Below are positions 1-12,200 of a stretch of 64,000 nucleotides of DNA, piece after piece. The position numbers and the translations under genes were made by a program. Numbering within the stretch: the first letter of the stretch is position 1; the number at the start of each line of letters is the position of its first letter. Source of the DNA: Coccinella septempunctata (lineage: Eukaryota; Arthropoda; Insecta; Coleoptera; Coccinellidae); assembly GCF_907165205.1 (NCBI RefSeq), contig NC_058189.1, forward strand, positions 42,496,270 to 42,560,269, written 5' to 3'. Under the pieces are notes generated by a model, which was not told the origin of the DNA, did not search any database, and saw only the letters and a program-made list of their open reading frames with translations.

Positions 1-527
1 AAAAAAGTATTTTCCCGTATCTTCTGCATCATTCAGGTTTAAGGAGAGAATTTCTTCACATCGACAACATCCAAAAATCCCAAATATTGTTACAATTTTC
101 GGCAGCAACCACTGGTCATCAGGAGCATGTAAAAGAAATTGTTCAGCCTCTTCTTTACTTAATACCTTGGCCTTTTTTGGCGTATAACGCTCATTTTTTC
201 GTTTCAGAAACGCTACATGATTTTTTGAAATCTGCAAATGACAACTAAACGTCATATTTTTCAATAAATTTTTTAAGGAAAACAAACCTGCGAACAGGGG
301 CATTTTCTTTCATTTCCAAGCAGCTTTTCAGCATAGACCATTTTGCCTATAAAGTATTAGGGCTGAATCTAGCTGATAGTTGATTCAAGTAGACCAACAA
401 CACTATTTTTGTTTTGCCACTTTTTGAAGTCGTCGTATTCTCGCTCGTACCTTGAAGCTGATTTTGCAGGTAATAAACTTGAAGCTACACTGCTGGCTGC
501 CTCAATAATTTCTTTGGGTACATTCAT
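1..527 (-). pseudogene. Crypton-type tyrosine recombinase, decayed, N-terminal part
   Basis: Read on the minus strand from an ATG at 527 this gives a mostly continuous protein: an alpha-helical start (MNVPKEIIEAASSVASSLL), a YEREYDDFKKW segment, a WSMLKSCLEMKEN segment, then KVLSKEEAEQFL and a catalytic-domain opening with FGCCRCEEILSLNLNDAEDTG. This layout (SAM-like core-binding domain, then the start of a tyrosine-recombinase fold with the C-R-x-E-E-hydrophobic region holding the first catalytic arginine) matches the recombinases of insect Crypton-like elements. Such enzymes integrate DNA by a topoisomerase-like tyrosine mechanism rather than by DDE chemistry. The copy is dead: frameshifts near 396 and 250 and a TAG at 349-347 where the family probably has tryptophan. 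The C-terminal part with the tyrosine lies beyond the window start. Family placement is from recognition, not a search. Confidence 0.7.
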
Positions 528-685
528 TTTCGCTTTCGCCAAAACAAATGTAAAGAAAAATAAACAGACATGTTCATGGCAACGCTTCCATAGCTTACGA
601 CATTTGCGACAAATTATTGAGATTTTTTTGGAATTTATCTAACCTTTTTACAAATGAGAAACAAATAAAATATAAAACAATACAC

Positions 686-778
686 GCAAGGTAACTGGTT
701 TTACTGGCTCAAGAAGGTAACTGACTCGCCTGAGTCAGTTATATCCTCCATTCGCCAGTAAAAACCCTCTTACCTTGC
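686..778. repeat. 93-bp imperfect palindrome
   Basis: Nested inverted arms: outer GCAAGGTAA / TTACCTTGC, middle GGTTTTACTGGC / GCCAGTAAAAACC, inner AACTGACTC / GAGTCAGTT around a GCCT loop. It lies about 160 bp upstream of the recombinase remnant and could be an element end or a stand-alone foldback; no target duplication was found. Confidence 0.7.
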
Positions 779-1417
779 TAGTAATGTTATATACTATTCC
801 ACTAGTAGCAGCTCCTAGATAGAAGTAGTGCATCCAATTCAGAAAAGGTACTGTTCAGAGTAGAGATTCCTACGAGAGTCTAGTATTCGAGACTCTCGTC
901 TCGTCTCGGGTCTCGTACGAGAGTCTCGCAGTGGTCTCGTACTCTGAATATTTTGGACAATAGAGGAGTTTTGCTTCAGAATTTGAAAACTTTGGAATAC
1001 TTTCTTCGTATTCATACCACTTTTTCGTTTTTTTCGATAGGTACAGGATTTCAAAAGCACGAAAAAATAGGGTGTTCTCGTTGAAAACTTCAACACAGTG
1101 ATCCGAGAAGCGAACTTCTTCATTCTACTGCAATGAACAAACCAAGATGAACGCACTTTTTAAAACCTTTCACGGTATATACAGTATGTTTATGTAAGAC
1201 TCAAGCTGGTGGCCTTCGGTAAATTTCGTGAATTATTCATGTGTGCGTTCATTCTGAAAACCGAATATATCGTAAATTGAAGCAGCTGTGGCATAAGCAA
1301 ATAATAGTACGATTTAACCAGTAGGGATCTTGTGTTATGTAGCCTTCAATAAATTGGTGGAATAAGACTATTACTTAACGTGTTGACGATTTCCTTGGGA
1401 CCGTTATTTTCCTTATA
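779..1417. other. No gene seen; TCTCG-rich low-complexity patch
   Basis: Positions 866-945 are built of degenerate GAGTCTCG/CGAGACTC units in both orientations, including the palindrome TCTCGTACGAGA. No coding signal is recognised in the rest of the interval. Confidence 0.6.
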
Positions 1418-1532
1418 CAGGATGATTCAAAACTCGAGGCGAAAAATCAAGGGACATATAGAGACTGATATTCTTGATTGCACGTAAAAAAAAATTTTGG
1501 GCGATGAGGCTTCGTTTCCGAGTTTTTGGACA

Positions 1533-2995
1533 ATATATATATATATATATTCTTTTGATATAGAGCATTACAATCTTGAACAGCAAACAATAATTATAGC
1601 ATGTGTATGAGATACAGTTTTGGCAGAGGTTAGCGTAATGGGATACCATACAAATTGGTGTATGATACAAGAGCTTAATGAAAAATCTCAGTAAAAAAAC
1701 CCTTTCTCCCCGTGAGTGTTGTGGATTGTAATTGTTCACGAAATAAGCTGAAATATTCCATATTGAAGGGCATCTCGCACTGCAAAAATTGATTCTTTCT
1801 CCAACAAAAAGGAAAATCCAGAAAGTCTTCTCCAAGATACCAGAAACTTTTATCTGAAATAAAGAGAAAACAAAAGCAGAAAAACGTAAAATAATAAAAT
1901 TAGATTCAATATGCTAGATTGACCTAAAATTGACAACCCAATTCAAAAAAGATTCGGAAACTGCATGTATAGCTCTAAAACCATCCTGAAATTTATAAAT
2001 TGGACAATGATTAACTATAGATGATTTATGGTTTCTTCTGGTTCCCCGCATTCACAACTAGGGCTTTCAACTGAATTCCACCTGAAAAGCATGCTATTGC
2101 AACGTCCGTAACCTGTTCTTATACGATTCAGAATACACCATATTTTCCTGGGAAGATCAAAATCAGGAACTCTATTCGAAGGATCAGTTACTAATTCTTT
2201 TTCGAAAATAGTGCACCTATTCCATTCAGACTGCCAAAGGTCTTTGTCCCTTATGTTCGAATTAAGAAAAGAGTTGGACCATAAAGGTTTACGCGACTTC
2301 AGTCTTGGAATGGTATTTTCGGGAATATAGGATAGAATTGGGAACGAGTCGGGATAGGATTGGAATTTTTTCCAGGAATTCATAACCGCAGTCTGTCTAC
2401 GAATATGAGGCGGTAAAATGTTTGAAAGAACTGGTAACCATTGAATATGTGAAGATCTAATAGTTTCAGTTATGGTTCTCATGGAAAGATTCAGTTGTGC
2501 ATCAATTTTCTGCACATGAGCACTATTAATTCAAACGGGGCAACAATATTCAGCAGCCGAAAAAACCAAAGCTAGGGCTGCCGTTCGAAGAGTGGCAGCA
2601 CCCCATGAAGTACCAGCTAGTTTATGGAGAATATTATTCCTGGTTTTTAACTTTAGACGCAAACTTTCCAAATGGGCTTTGAAATTCAGCGAGGAATCCA
2701 GCTTAACTCCTAGATATTTCGGATTGAAGTTATGTTCCAAAAAAGAATTACCGAAAACTACACTCAATTTTCTATATTTTTGATGATTATTCAAATGGAA
2801 ACACGAAACCTCGGTTTTATTTGGGTTATAGGACGCAAATGCCACTCGAAAAAGTAATTCCTCAAAATTTCTAAATCCGTAGATAAATTATTTTCTATGC
2901 ATCTAAAATCAGAATGACGGAAAGCGAGGGCAATATCATCAGCGTAAATAAATTTTTCAGAAGATGTTTTTGTATGCAACCAATTAAATTTCATA
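1533..2995 (-). mobile_element. 5'-truncated LINE (jockey-like) inside the mariner element
   Basis: The minus-strand order is RT palm, thumb, C-terminal domain, 3' UTR (2014-1551), then an (AT)n tail at 1533-1550. The 5' break lies where mariner sequence resumes, at about 2996. The 3' UTR closely matches a second copy at 43381-43745, which also abuts an (AT)n tract, so both belong to one family. Truncation at the 5' end is the normal outcome of target-primed reverse transcription. Confidence 0.75.
2015..2995 (-). pseudogene. LINE reverse transcriptase C-terminal remnant
   Basis: Three minus-strand frames line up head to tail. First comes 2994-2791 with FIYADDIAL, the RT catalytic Y-A-D-D box. 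Next, 2845-2531 holds LNNHQKYRKLSVVFGN, then NPKYLGVKLDSSLNFKAHLE and a KTRNNILHKLAGTSWGA segment, which is the thumb and linker typical of jockey/CR1-type LINEs. Last, 2515-2015 ends in CECGEPEETINHL, a cysteine-containing C-terminus of the kind that follows RT in these elements. The frame breaks between segments, so no functional protein is made. Only the last third of the polymerase ORF survives. Confidence 0.8.
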
Positions 2996-3358
2996 AATTA
3001 CCACCGCATGTTGGACGAAATGTTGTCGCCTGGTTAAACCAGAATTTCAATGGTGGATGGATTGGTCGGCGTGGTCAGTTGATATGGCCAGCGATATCAC
3101 CTGATTCGAATCCTTTGGATTATTTTGTATGGGGACATTTGGAACAACAAGTTTACGCAGTGGAAATTAATGATAAAGAACAATAAATGGAACGAATTAT
3201 TACCTAATGCAGTCGAATCCACTCAGAATAGGCAAAACATGCAATTAGTGTACAATTCCCTTATTCTGCGTTGCCAAGCATGTATCGATGTTAATGGAGG
3301 CATTTTGGAGCATTTGATTCAATTTTTTTCTGTATTTCTATCCGCTATTAAAGTTTAA
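2996..3358 (+). pseudogene. Tc1/mariner-like transposase C-terminal remnant
   Basis: The plus strand encodes LPPHVGRNVVAWLNQNF, then GGWIGRRGQLIWPAISPDSN and PLDYFVWGHLEQQVYA, the region around the last acidic residue of the DDE catalytic triad (consensus WPxxSPDLxPLDxFLWG) in insect mariner-like transposases. After a frame change at about 3125-3190 it continues with CQACIDVNGGILEHLI, which matches the usual C-terminal RxxxCIxxxGxHFEHLL ending. Frameshifted, and missing the N-terminal DNA-binding and first catalytic parts. Confidence 0.8.
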
Positions 3359-3500
3359 AATTGATGACATGCAGAAATTTTGAACACTTATATCTCGAAA
3401 ACAAGGCAATATCCAAAAATTTTATTTTACTTTTTTTATCACGAATAGCAGCCTATATACGTTCCTCAATTTCTCGCCTCGAGTTCTGAATCACCCTGTA

Positions 3501-4477
3501 TTTGAGAAAATATTGTTAGTTAGCATTCAATGATTATATACATGGTGATTCATAATTATTGGGACATACACTAAGGATAGAAAAATAACGATAGGACAAA
3601 TATGCCATGAAAAGACTTTGCTGTGGGAAAAACAAATAGAATGTTAAAGTTGAACGACAATAGATTATAATAACACAGCAAGAATAATTCACTTGACGAA
3701 ATAACATTTAGCCACCCAGCATAATTTTTCGGACATTCGAAAGCATACTCTTCATAAATTAAAAAAAATTTAAATTTCCTTTATGAAGGAAAAGAGAAAT
3801 AAACGTTTGTGTTTGTAGAAGGCTTCATATAATACCTTAGTACCTACTTCGAATTTCAATTTTTATATTCTGAAATTTTTCGTGATGTTATGACCAGAAT
3901 TAACCGATTAAAACTGAAAAATCGAGAAAATTTGTCGGGAAGCACTCTAATTCAATAAATTTAAAAAAATTATTGGTATTAAAATTATACTTCCGAAGGC
4001 AAATAATTAGACAATATTACCCGGTAGATCTAGAGTATGTTTTATAATTATAATTAGATTTAAATATTCCGCTTTCACAAAACCTTATGTGGAGGTCCTA
4101 TACTCTAGCACAATCTGATCAAATTGCGATTATCTCCACATTTTCCTATTCCGGATAACTTCCAGTAGTGACTTTGACTTTGCAATTGAAAAGGAACTAT
4201 TACAGTTTCAGTTAAGTTGATGATGAAACTATACCCGAAACGCCATTGAGTTATATAATTCATGTCATTATGTATAGGGGTCGAAGTTGTTTCATCAAAC
4301 TTAACCTATCCTCAATTATAAGAGCCATGTCATCTGCATAACCATAATTAGGTACTGTATCACCTAGTATATGAAAATAGAGGCGTTAAAACTGAACATG
4401 GTGTATGAAGTCTGGTTCAGAAATCAAACAGAGTATGTTGGTCAACAATAAAATGAAATCGAATAAAAAATCCGTCA
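3501..4477. other. AT-rich sequence, nothing recognised
   Basis: No long frame, element terminus or RNA gene was recognised on either strand. Confidence 0.5.
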
Positions 4478-4491
4478 GGTTTAAACATAGA

Positions 4492-5530
4492 CCTATAAAA
4501 CACATGGACGCGCCCTTCCAGTGAGTTTCAATAGCCACGAGTGCGGCCAACATGAGATGGAGCTAGTATGGGCAAGAAAACGTTGCTTAGAACGCCTTAG
4601 CGCTAAGCGTATACGATTTATTTCGATTTTTTTTTAATAATATATGGAAAATTAGAAATGAAATTTGCTTAGAAATATTTCGATAATTGATTATAAACAA
4701 AATTCTTTCAATTTAGGTATTAATTTCCGAGCTATATTCGTATATTGGCGCCCGTTAGAGATAAAAACAAGTACCTATAATCGAATTTAAAAAATTGAAC
4801 GAATATTAGTATCATTTAGATTGCGTTTAATGATCCAATTAGAACTAAAGAGCACAATTTTTGATTTCGGCAACTATTCCTCGGAAAATACAACAGATAA
4901 GTTCATGAAAAGTTTGTGAATAAATTGATTTGAACAAAAACAATTGAGCACATTTTTAGCCAACACAACATTCTGATTTCTTGTTGGTTCAATATCTGAA
5001 AAAATATTTTATTGATCAATATTGATCAAAAGGTTGAAAAATAGACATTACAATCAGCATACTAAATAATTTTTCAACTGAGGATAATTTTTTGGAAGCA
5101 TATTTATATTTTGTCCCAATGGAAAAGCTCGCATTTTGGGCATTTATTTTCTCTTCTAATCTCAAGTGCTTCTTGAGTATTATTTTATCTAGATGAGAAA
5201 AGAATTGACATATATTTATTGATTTGAAATGAATAATTCAACTATGATATGATAAATCGATTAATACATTCGAAGTTACTATACCTGTGAAAGTTCACTT
5301 TATCTGTCTTTTCAACTCATTTCGTACTATTAATTGCACTCTACGAGGACACCATTATTACTTTCATAATAGAAAAAGGATACTACATTCAAAGTTGATC
5401 TAAAATTGATGAGAAAATTCTGAAAATTTCGATAAATACAAAGTGCAAACGAATGTTTTGCCCATACTAGCTCTATCTTATTTCGGCCGCACCCCCTCTC
5501 TCTCTACGCCGTGTCCATGTGTTTAATATG
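4492..5530. repeat. Tandem unit 1 (1,039 bp)
   Basis: Matches unit 2 almost base for base by eye; the one clear difference seen is ACAACATT here against ACAATATT in unit 2. It contains the palindromic stretch TTGATCAATATTGATCAA near 5013. No open reading frame of note. Confidence 0.9.
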
Positions 5531-6569
5531 CCTATAAAACACATGGACGCGCCCTTCCAGTGAGTTTCAATAGCCACGAGTGCGGCCAACATGAGATGGA
5601 GCTAGTATGGGCAAGAAAACGTTGCTTAGAACGCCTTAGCGCTAAGCGTATACGATTTATTTCGATTTTTTTTTAATAATATATGGAAAATTAGAAATGA
5701 AATTTGCTTAGAAATATTTCGATAATTGATTATAAACAAAATTCTTTCAATTTAGGTATTAATTTCCGAGCTATATTCGTATATTGGCGCCCGTTAGAGA
5801 TAAAAACAAGTACCTATAATCGAATTTAAAAAATTGAACGAATATTAGTATCATTTAGATTGCGTTTAATGATCCAATTAGAACTAAAGAGCACAATTTT
5901 TGATTTCGGCAACTATTCCTCGGAAAATACAACAGATAAGTTCATGAAAAGTTTGTGAATAAATTGATTTGAACAAAAACAATTGAGCACATTTTTAGCC
6001 AACACAATATTCTGATTTCTTGTTGGTTCAATATCTGAAAAAATATTTTATTGATCAATATTGATCAAAAGGTTGAAAAATAGACATTACAATCAGCATA
6101 CTAAATAATTTTTCAACTGAGGATAATTTTTTGGAAGCATATTTATATTTTGTCCCAATGGAAAAGCTCGCATTTTGGGCATTTATTTTCTCTTCTAATC
6201 TCAAGTGCTTCTTGAGTATTATTTTATCTAGATGAGAAAAGAATTGACATATATTTATTGATTTGAAATGAATAATTCAACTATGATATGATAAATCGAT
6301 TAATACATTCGAAGTTACTATACCTGTGAAAGTTCACTTTATCTGTCTTTTCAACTCATTTCGTACTATTAATTGCACTCTACGAGGACACCATTATTAC
6401 TTTCATAATAGAAAAAGGATACTACATTCAAAGTTGATCTAAAATTGATGAGAAAATTCTGAAAATTTCGATAAATACAAAGTGCAAACGAATGTTTTGC
6501 CCATACTAGCTCTATCTTATTTCGGCCGCACCCCCTCTCTCTCTACGCCGTGTCCATGTGTTTAATATG
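5531..6569. repeat. Tandem unit 2 (1,039 bp)
   Basis: Head-to-tail copy of 4492-5530. It begins with CCTATAAAACACATGG directly after the GTTTAATATG end of unit 1. Confidence 0.9.
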
Positions 6570-6583
6570 TCTATGGGTTTAAA

Positions 6584-9216
6584 TCGAGGGAGCGATCAAG
6601 ACTAAGACAAAGCATAACTATGCGAAGGACTCTTTAACTTGACGGTTATCTCGATGGCGATGATATTTGTGATTGTTGAAAAAAAGAAAATACTCGAAAC
6701 AAACATCAACTTATTTACAATCATGTTCTAAGGTGCTCAAAAAAAAAAAAATAAAATATGAATACAGATGGAAGATAGACTATACAAGATGTTCAGAAAT
6801 TTTGAAAAATTTAGTCATAGATCCTCGAAACAATATTATTAGACTTGATTTTTATCAAAACAATCATCATGTGAAATGAGACGACATCGATTTCGCTCGG
6901 CATTCTGTACACGCTCAGGAGAGTATTTTTCAATATTTCATACCTGCACCATGGGTATTTGGTGGAATCGTCACTACAGCTTTATATTATGAAAATTCAA
7001 CTACCAAAGTACACACAGATATACAACATATAAAATTGACACCAACGCATACGCCATTCTGCTACTCTCACTCTAAAACATTTTTGAGTTCTGATACTAA
7101 ATCAGAAATATGAACAATTGTTACTTACTGCTTTATGGCGTTTTGCTGTTTTTGAAAATTTTCTATTATTTTTCCACCGTTATTTTTATTATGTGCATGT
7201 CAATGTAGTTGGCTTGGTAATAAAGCTTCAATACACGTTTTTAAATAATTTGTGAAAAATTGACACCTCAAACATTTTCAATGGACTTGAAACAACACCA
7301 TGGTATAAGCCGAGTTATTTATAACTCGTTTTTTTTATTAGTTTCTTCTTCCAAATATATTGAGGGCAAGTTTGGAATAGCAAGCTTTTTGAAATCTTCA
7401 AGATTACATATTTAAAATGGCTCATTTGAATTGAAAAAATAAGGGTTTTTCTGGTTAAACCGGAGGTGCAGATGCGATATGCGTAATTGTTCTTTGCCTG
7501 GCAGAGTTTTACATATATCGCTGTTTTCATTTTGAAGCTATGCACACTTCATACCAATCTTACATGTGGATATGTAAAATACAGCAGTGAAAACAATATG
7601 TTGTTAGTACAGGCAGTTTTCTGCCACTAAACCAAGTTATACATGGCCAGGAATGTTCTTTTTGCATTTCAGAAAAATCACAGAGTGCGAATGGAATCAT
7701 ATTTGGTTCTCATAAAAAAGGAGGACATTCTCACCCTTTAGTTGAGAACTTTTTCCAATGATATATCGAATTTCCATTTATAACACATCTGAGGCAATGA
7801 ACCTATTCAGGGATAATTCACGAAAAATATCGGTGTAATAAAATATTCAGATAGCCACAAATGATCTTTGAACTTTCCTATCCATGATTGTGTGTCACAT
7901 TACTCTCCAATAAACATTTGCTCGAAATTCCATCTGATTTCCCATTCTTGCATGTTTATCAGGGAATGAAAGTAAAATTTGGAATACTTAACGAGCCAAA
8001 CATAGAAATCGACAAGCAGTAATATTCAGGTACAAATCACACAAATACATCAAAAGATAGGCGGAAAATGACCAATGATTGTACTCAAACGTTTCACATC
8101 ATCATATATCAGATTGGGGATACCAAACGAGTATTTATGATAACAAATGGAGGGTTTTTCATCTAAATATATTGAATACTAGCTCGAACTTGCGAATTTG
8201 CTCATATTACGTATATTACCTACATATATATTATCAAACAGGCTAATTTTCAGTTTAAATTCAAATTGGGTACTTTTTCATGAAATATTGAGGTATTCGT
8301 TATGCTTTTGCATGCATCGTGCTATCGATAACATTCTTTCTTGTAGGGTAGTAACTGATGAAAGATGAAGGAATGTATCAATTAGGCACATGCTCAATTA
8401 TTTTAGTATTTATAATTTTTATTTTAGATAATTCATCAATTAGGTTGATTACGATTCAATCACTAATGAGTATGTCATCGACCTCAAAATACATTATAGA
8501 AATGAAAATTACCATTTTAGTTTTACCCTTTCATTTCAATAATAAAAACGGTTTGGTAGAAAAACCGCTGAAATATCTTCAAGTGGGGTCGTTCTTATGA
8601 CAAGACCTGTACCTCTTGCTCATGGTGTACGGCCTTCTTGATTCTATACCCGGCAATAATCCACTATACTTGGTTCAGAAAAAAATATCGTCAGCAGTCA
8701 GAAAATTAATTATGATAAATTTATCTAAACACATTTTCTTTATAAATGATGATAAACATTTGAGTTTTTTCAACAGTTCCCAGTAACTTTTTTTTTAATG
8801 AGTTCAGCAGCTAACTCAATGAATTTTTTTTCACTAAGACAGGTAAATAGTCAAAATAATTCGTGATTTCGGTAACGAATGTAGGCTTTGTGAAAGTTCA
8901 TTGTTTTCGAATCTTTAGAAGGCATTTCGATTTAACTCCTTTCTGGATCATCTCCAGAAAGTTTAAAAACAACGTTGTGCGTAATATCTTCCACAAAGAT
9001 GTTAAAGACTTTTTTTTACCATAACTATTCATTCAGGTTCATCAAAACATAGGTGTTGAAATGACGATTTTTTTTTGGAAACTCTATTGCCTTTCAACTG
9101 TGTCCGTAAAAGAATAAATTATATCCTCTGGTCCGTTTTTGAGCATCACACCGACATATTCCTCATTTGAAATTTTTTGGCCTAATTTTTTTACAAATCA
9201 AGTACCCATAGCGAAC
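6584..9216. other. AT-rich sequence, nothing recognised
   Basis: Only short frames without family resemblance are present. No element ends, RNA genes or repeats were identified. Confidence 0.5.
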
Positions 9217-9257
9217 TTACGGCCGTTTTCAATAATCCTATCTATCCGTTGTTTCAG

Positions 9258-12200
9258 GGGTGTAAGGGGAAAGGATGCGTTTTATAGCCTCTCCTCTCAA
9301 ATGCCAACCTCACCTACTCGCGGTGCACCCTGTTCTTACGAACGAGGCTCTGGCGACCGAACATGAGCGGTATAACTCTGTTTCCCACAATTACGTAGCC
9401 TAAACATTGGCTTGAGCAGGAAATGGCTCTCTGCGTTGCTCAAGTTACGTCTCAGACCTTGTCGTCTCAGGATACCTGTGCCACAAGATAATCTAGTCGT
9501 AGCCGCAACCAAAGTTGCACTGACAGCGTTACCAGTGCAGCTTTTGAACACCTTCTAACGCAGCTCCTACAAAAAGATGGATCAGTCGAACAGGACAAAA
9601 TTCGTATCCGGAGGTAAAATACCCTCCCATTCGGATCTCCGGGGGAGGGTGCCTGAGCGAGTGAATCATCGAACAAACACCAATGAAAAGCACATAGCTT
9701 TTGCTGCATGGAACGTCAGAACCTTGCTAGACAACCCCAAGGCCGACCGACCAGAGAGGCGTACTGCCCTAATCGATAAGGAACTGCAACGAACATCCAT
9801 TGCAATAGTTGCTTTAAGCGAAACACGCTTTTCGGACGAAGGTAGCTTGGTAGAACAAGCGTATACTTTTTTCTGGAAAGGCTTGCCGGAAGGCGAAATC
9901 AGACAACATGGCGTAGGCTTTGCCATTAGAAACGACCTGGCCGCCAAACTTACCGAAAATCCAGTTGGTATCTCAGAACGTTTAATGACCCTACGTTTTC
10001 CTGCAGCGAACAACACGTTTGTGAACATCATTGCAGTATACGCACCCACTTTGAACTCCTCTGACAACTTAAAGGACACTTTTTACGAAACACTCGTTGC
10101 TACATTAAGTAAAATCCCAAAACGGGAACGAATTATTCTCCTTGGAGACTTCAACGCTAGAGTGGGCAGAGGTCAAGACTCAGAACTATGGCCGGGAATA
10201 ATAGGGAAACACGGCACAGACAGCATCAATTCGAATGGAGAACGTCTGCTGGCTCTTTGTGCAGAACACAATCTGTGTATAACGAACACCTATTTTATTA
10301 CGAGACCCAATTCAAGGGGGACCTGGCGCCACCCGCGCTCAGGGCATTGGCATACCCTCGACTATGTGATCGTGAGAAGGAAAGATCTGAAAGAGGTGTT
10401 GGTCACTAAACCCAGAGCAGATCTGGAGTGCTGGACTGATCATAGGCTGGTAATCTCGAGAATGAAAATCTCAATGCGCCCAAAATACCAACGCAAGCCG
10501 AAGTATCTAAGAGAGCGCCTTCAAATATCCAAACTACAAAACCCTTCTACAAAGGACAGATTCACAGATGCCGTCAAAGATAGCCTAACACCACCGGATT
10601 ATAACGACGACATTGAGACTCATTGGCTCCGTTTCAAGTCATCCCTTACAAATACAGCGAAAGAAATACTGGGCACAGAACGCTCCCGAAAATCCCCAGA
10701 CTGGTTTGCCGACAGCGAAACTCATATCGCACCCCTTTTGGACGCAAAACACAAAGCGATGAAAACCGCAATTAACAAGCCTGGCGATGTTGCAGCCCAA
10801 ATAGGTTTCATAAACATAAAACGCGAGGTCCGTCAAGAAATAAGAAAAATCAAGGACAGCTGGTGGAAAGAAAAAGCTAGGGAAATACAAGCTTACGCCG
10901 ATAACCATGACTACAGGCGTTTTTTCGAAGCTATTAAAACTGTTTACGGTCCAAGCAGAAAAGCTAGTTTTCCTATAAGAGATGCTCATGGAGCTATTCT
11001 AACTGATGATAGAAAAATTCTCGAAAGATGGAAGGAGCATTACTCACAGGTCTTGAATCAAAATAACGACTCGGATTTATCCATTTTAGACCTGCTTCCC
11101 GCGTATAGTCCGATGACATCGCTTGATGACGAAATTTCAATGTCGGAAATCATAAGCGCGATTAAAAATATGAAAAAGGATAAGTCACCTGGTCTAGACG
11201 GCATTCCGGCGGAGATATTCAAAGCCTTGGATGAGGACATTGTCAATAGTCTCCTAATACTATTCCGCAAGATCTGGGAACAGGGAGATGTGCCACAAGA
11301 CTTCAGAGACGCTTTAGTTATCAACCTCTATAAGAACAAAGGCGATACGTCGAATTGCAACAATTACAGGGGCATATCGTTGCTTAATGTGGCCAGTAAA
11401 ATTCTCTCGAAGATTATGGCTAATCGTCTGGTTCCACTCTTAGAGAAGCTTTTACCTGAATCCCAGTGCGGCTTTCGACCAAATCGAGGTACGGTGGACC
11501 TAATTTTTACACTGCGACAGCTACAAGAAAAGGCCCGTGAACAACAATCAAGGATTTATACAGCCTTCATCGATTTAAGCAAGGCATTCGACTCGGTGAA
11601 TCGGAGAGCGCTCTGGAAAATCATGGCACGTCTAGGAGTACCCGAAAAATTCCTGGCAGTGTGTAAAAGCCTTCATACCAACAACACCGCTAGAATACAG
11701 CATAATGGCTCTACAACCGACCATTTCTCAACCAACTCTGGAATAAAACAAGGCTGCGTATTAGCGCCTTTACTGTTCAATATTTTCGCCATAGCTGTAT
11801 CGATAATTGCTGACATGAGCATGCCCGTAAGAGGTGTTGGGATAAGATTCAGATTTGATGGAGGCCTGTTTAACCTGAAGCGCCTCAGAGCAAAAACCCG
11901 TACCAAGTTTATCACGGAAGTTCAATATGCAGACGACTGTTCACTCATCGCTAGCAGCTCAGAGGATCTACAGATAATGATGGACACCTATAAACATATA
12001 TACGAAGCTTTAGGCCTTAGACTCAATATTGACAAGACCAAAATCCTGGTAAGTCCGCCAGAAAGCCTTCAAACAGATATCAGCCTGGACAATGAAACTC
12101 TAGAACAGGTCGAGCAGTTCAAATACTTGGGAAGCTTCATAAATACTAGGGCTAACCTTGACACGGAAATACACAACCGTATCAATTCGGCATCACGGGC

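Larger units (their letters stand above)
1418..3498 (+). mobile_element. Tc1/mariner-superfamily element, split by a LINE insertion
   Basis: Terminal inverted repeats CAGGATGATTCAAAACTCGA (left) and, reverse-complemented, CAGGGTGATTCAGAACTCGA (right) are each flanked by TA (1416-1417 and 3499-3500), the target duplication typical of the superfamily. The mariner parts are 1418-1532 and 2996-3498; between them sits a minus-strand LINE fragment. Removing it leaves about 0.6 kb, so the mariner element had already lost much of its transposase gene or lost it on insertion. The right part still carries the transposase C-terminus. Confidence 0.8.
4486..6575. mobile_element. TIR element (P- or hAT-like target duplication) with tandemly doubled body
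   Basis: An identical 8-bp direct repeat GGTTTAAA lies at 4478-4485 and 6576-6583. Just inside are inverted ends CATAGACCTATAAAACACAT and, reverse-complemented, CATAGACATATTAAACACAT. Inversion continues imperfectly for about 85 bp, including GAGCTAGTATGGGCAA near both ends. Eight-base duplications are typical of P and hAT elements; ends beginning CA fit P-type better. No transposase frame is present, so the element is non-autonomous. Inside, a 1,039-bp unit (4492-5530 and 5531-6569) is repeated head to tail. At the unit junction (about 5521-5536) the outermost CATAGA bases of both ends are missing. Confidence 0.85.

Noticed and set aside
1413..1835. 140-residue minus frame
   Set aside because: It lies in the LINE 3' UTR and (AT)n tail that is shared with the 43-kb copy, where the frame is not kept.
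9666..11915. Several minus-strand and plus-strand frames inside the LINE
   Set aside because: All overlap the intact ORF out of frame and show no motifs of their own.
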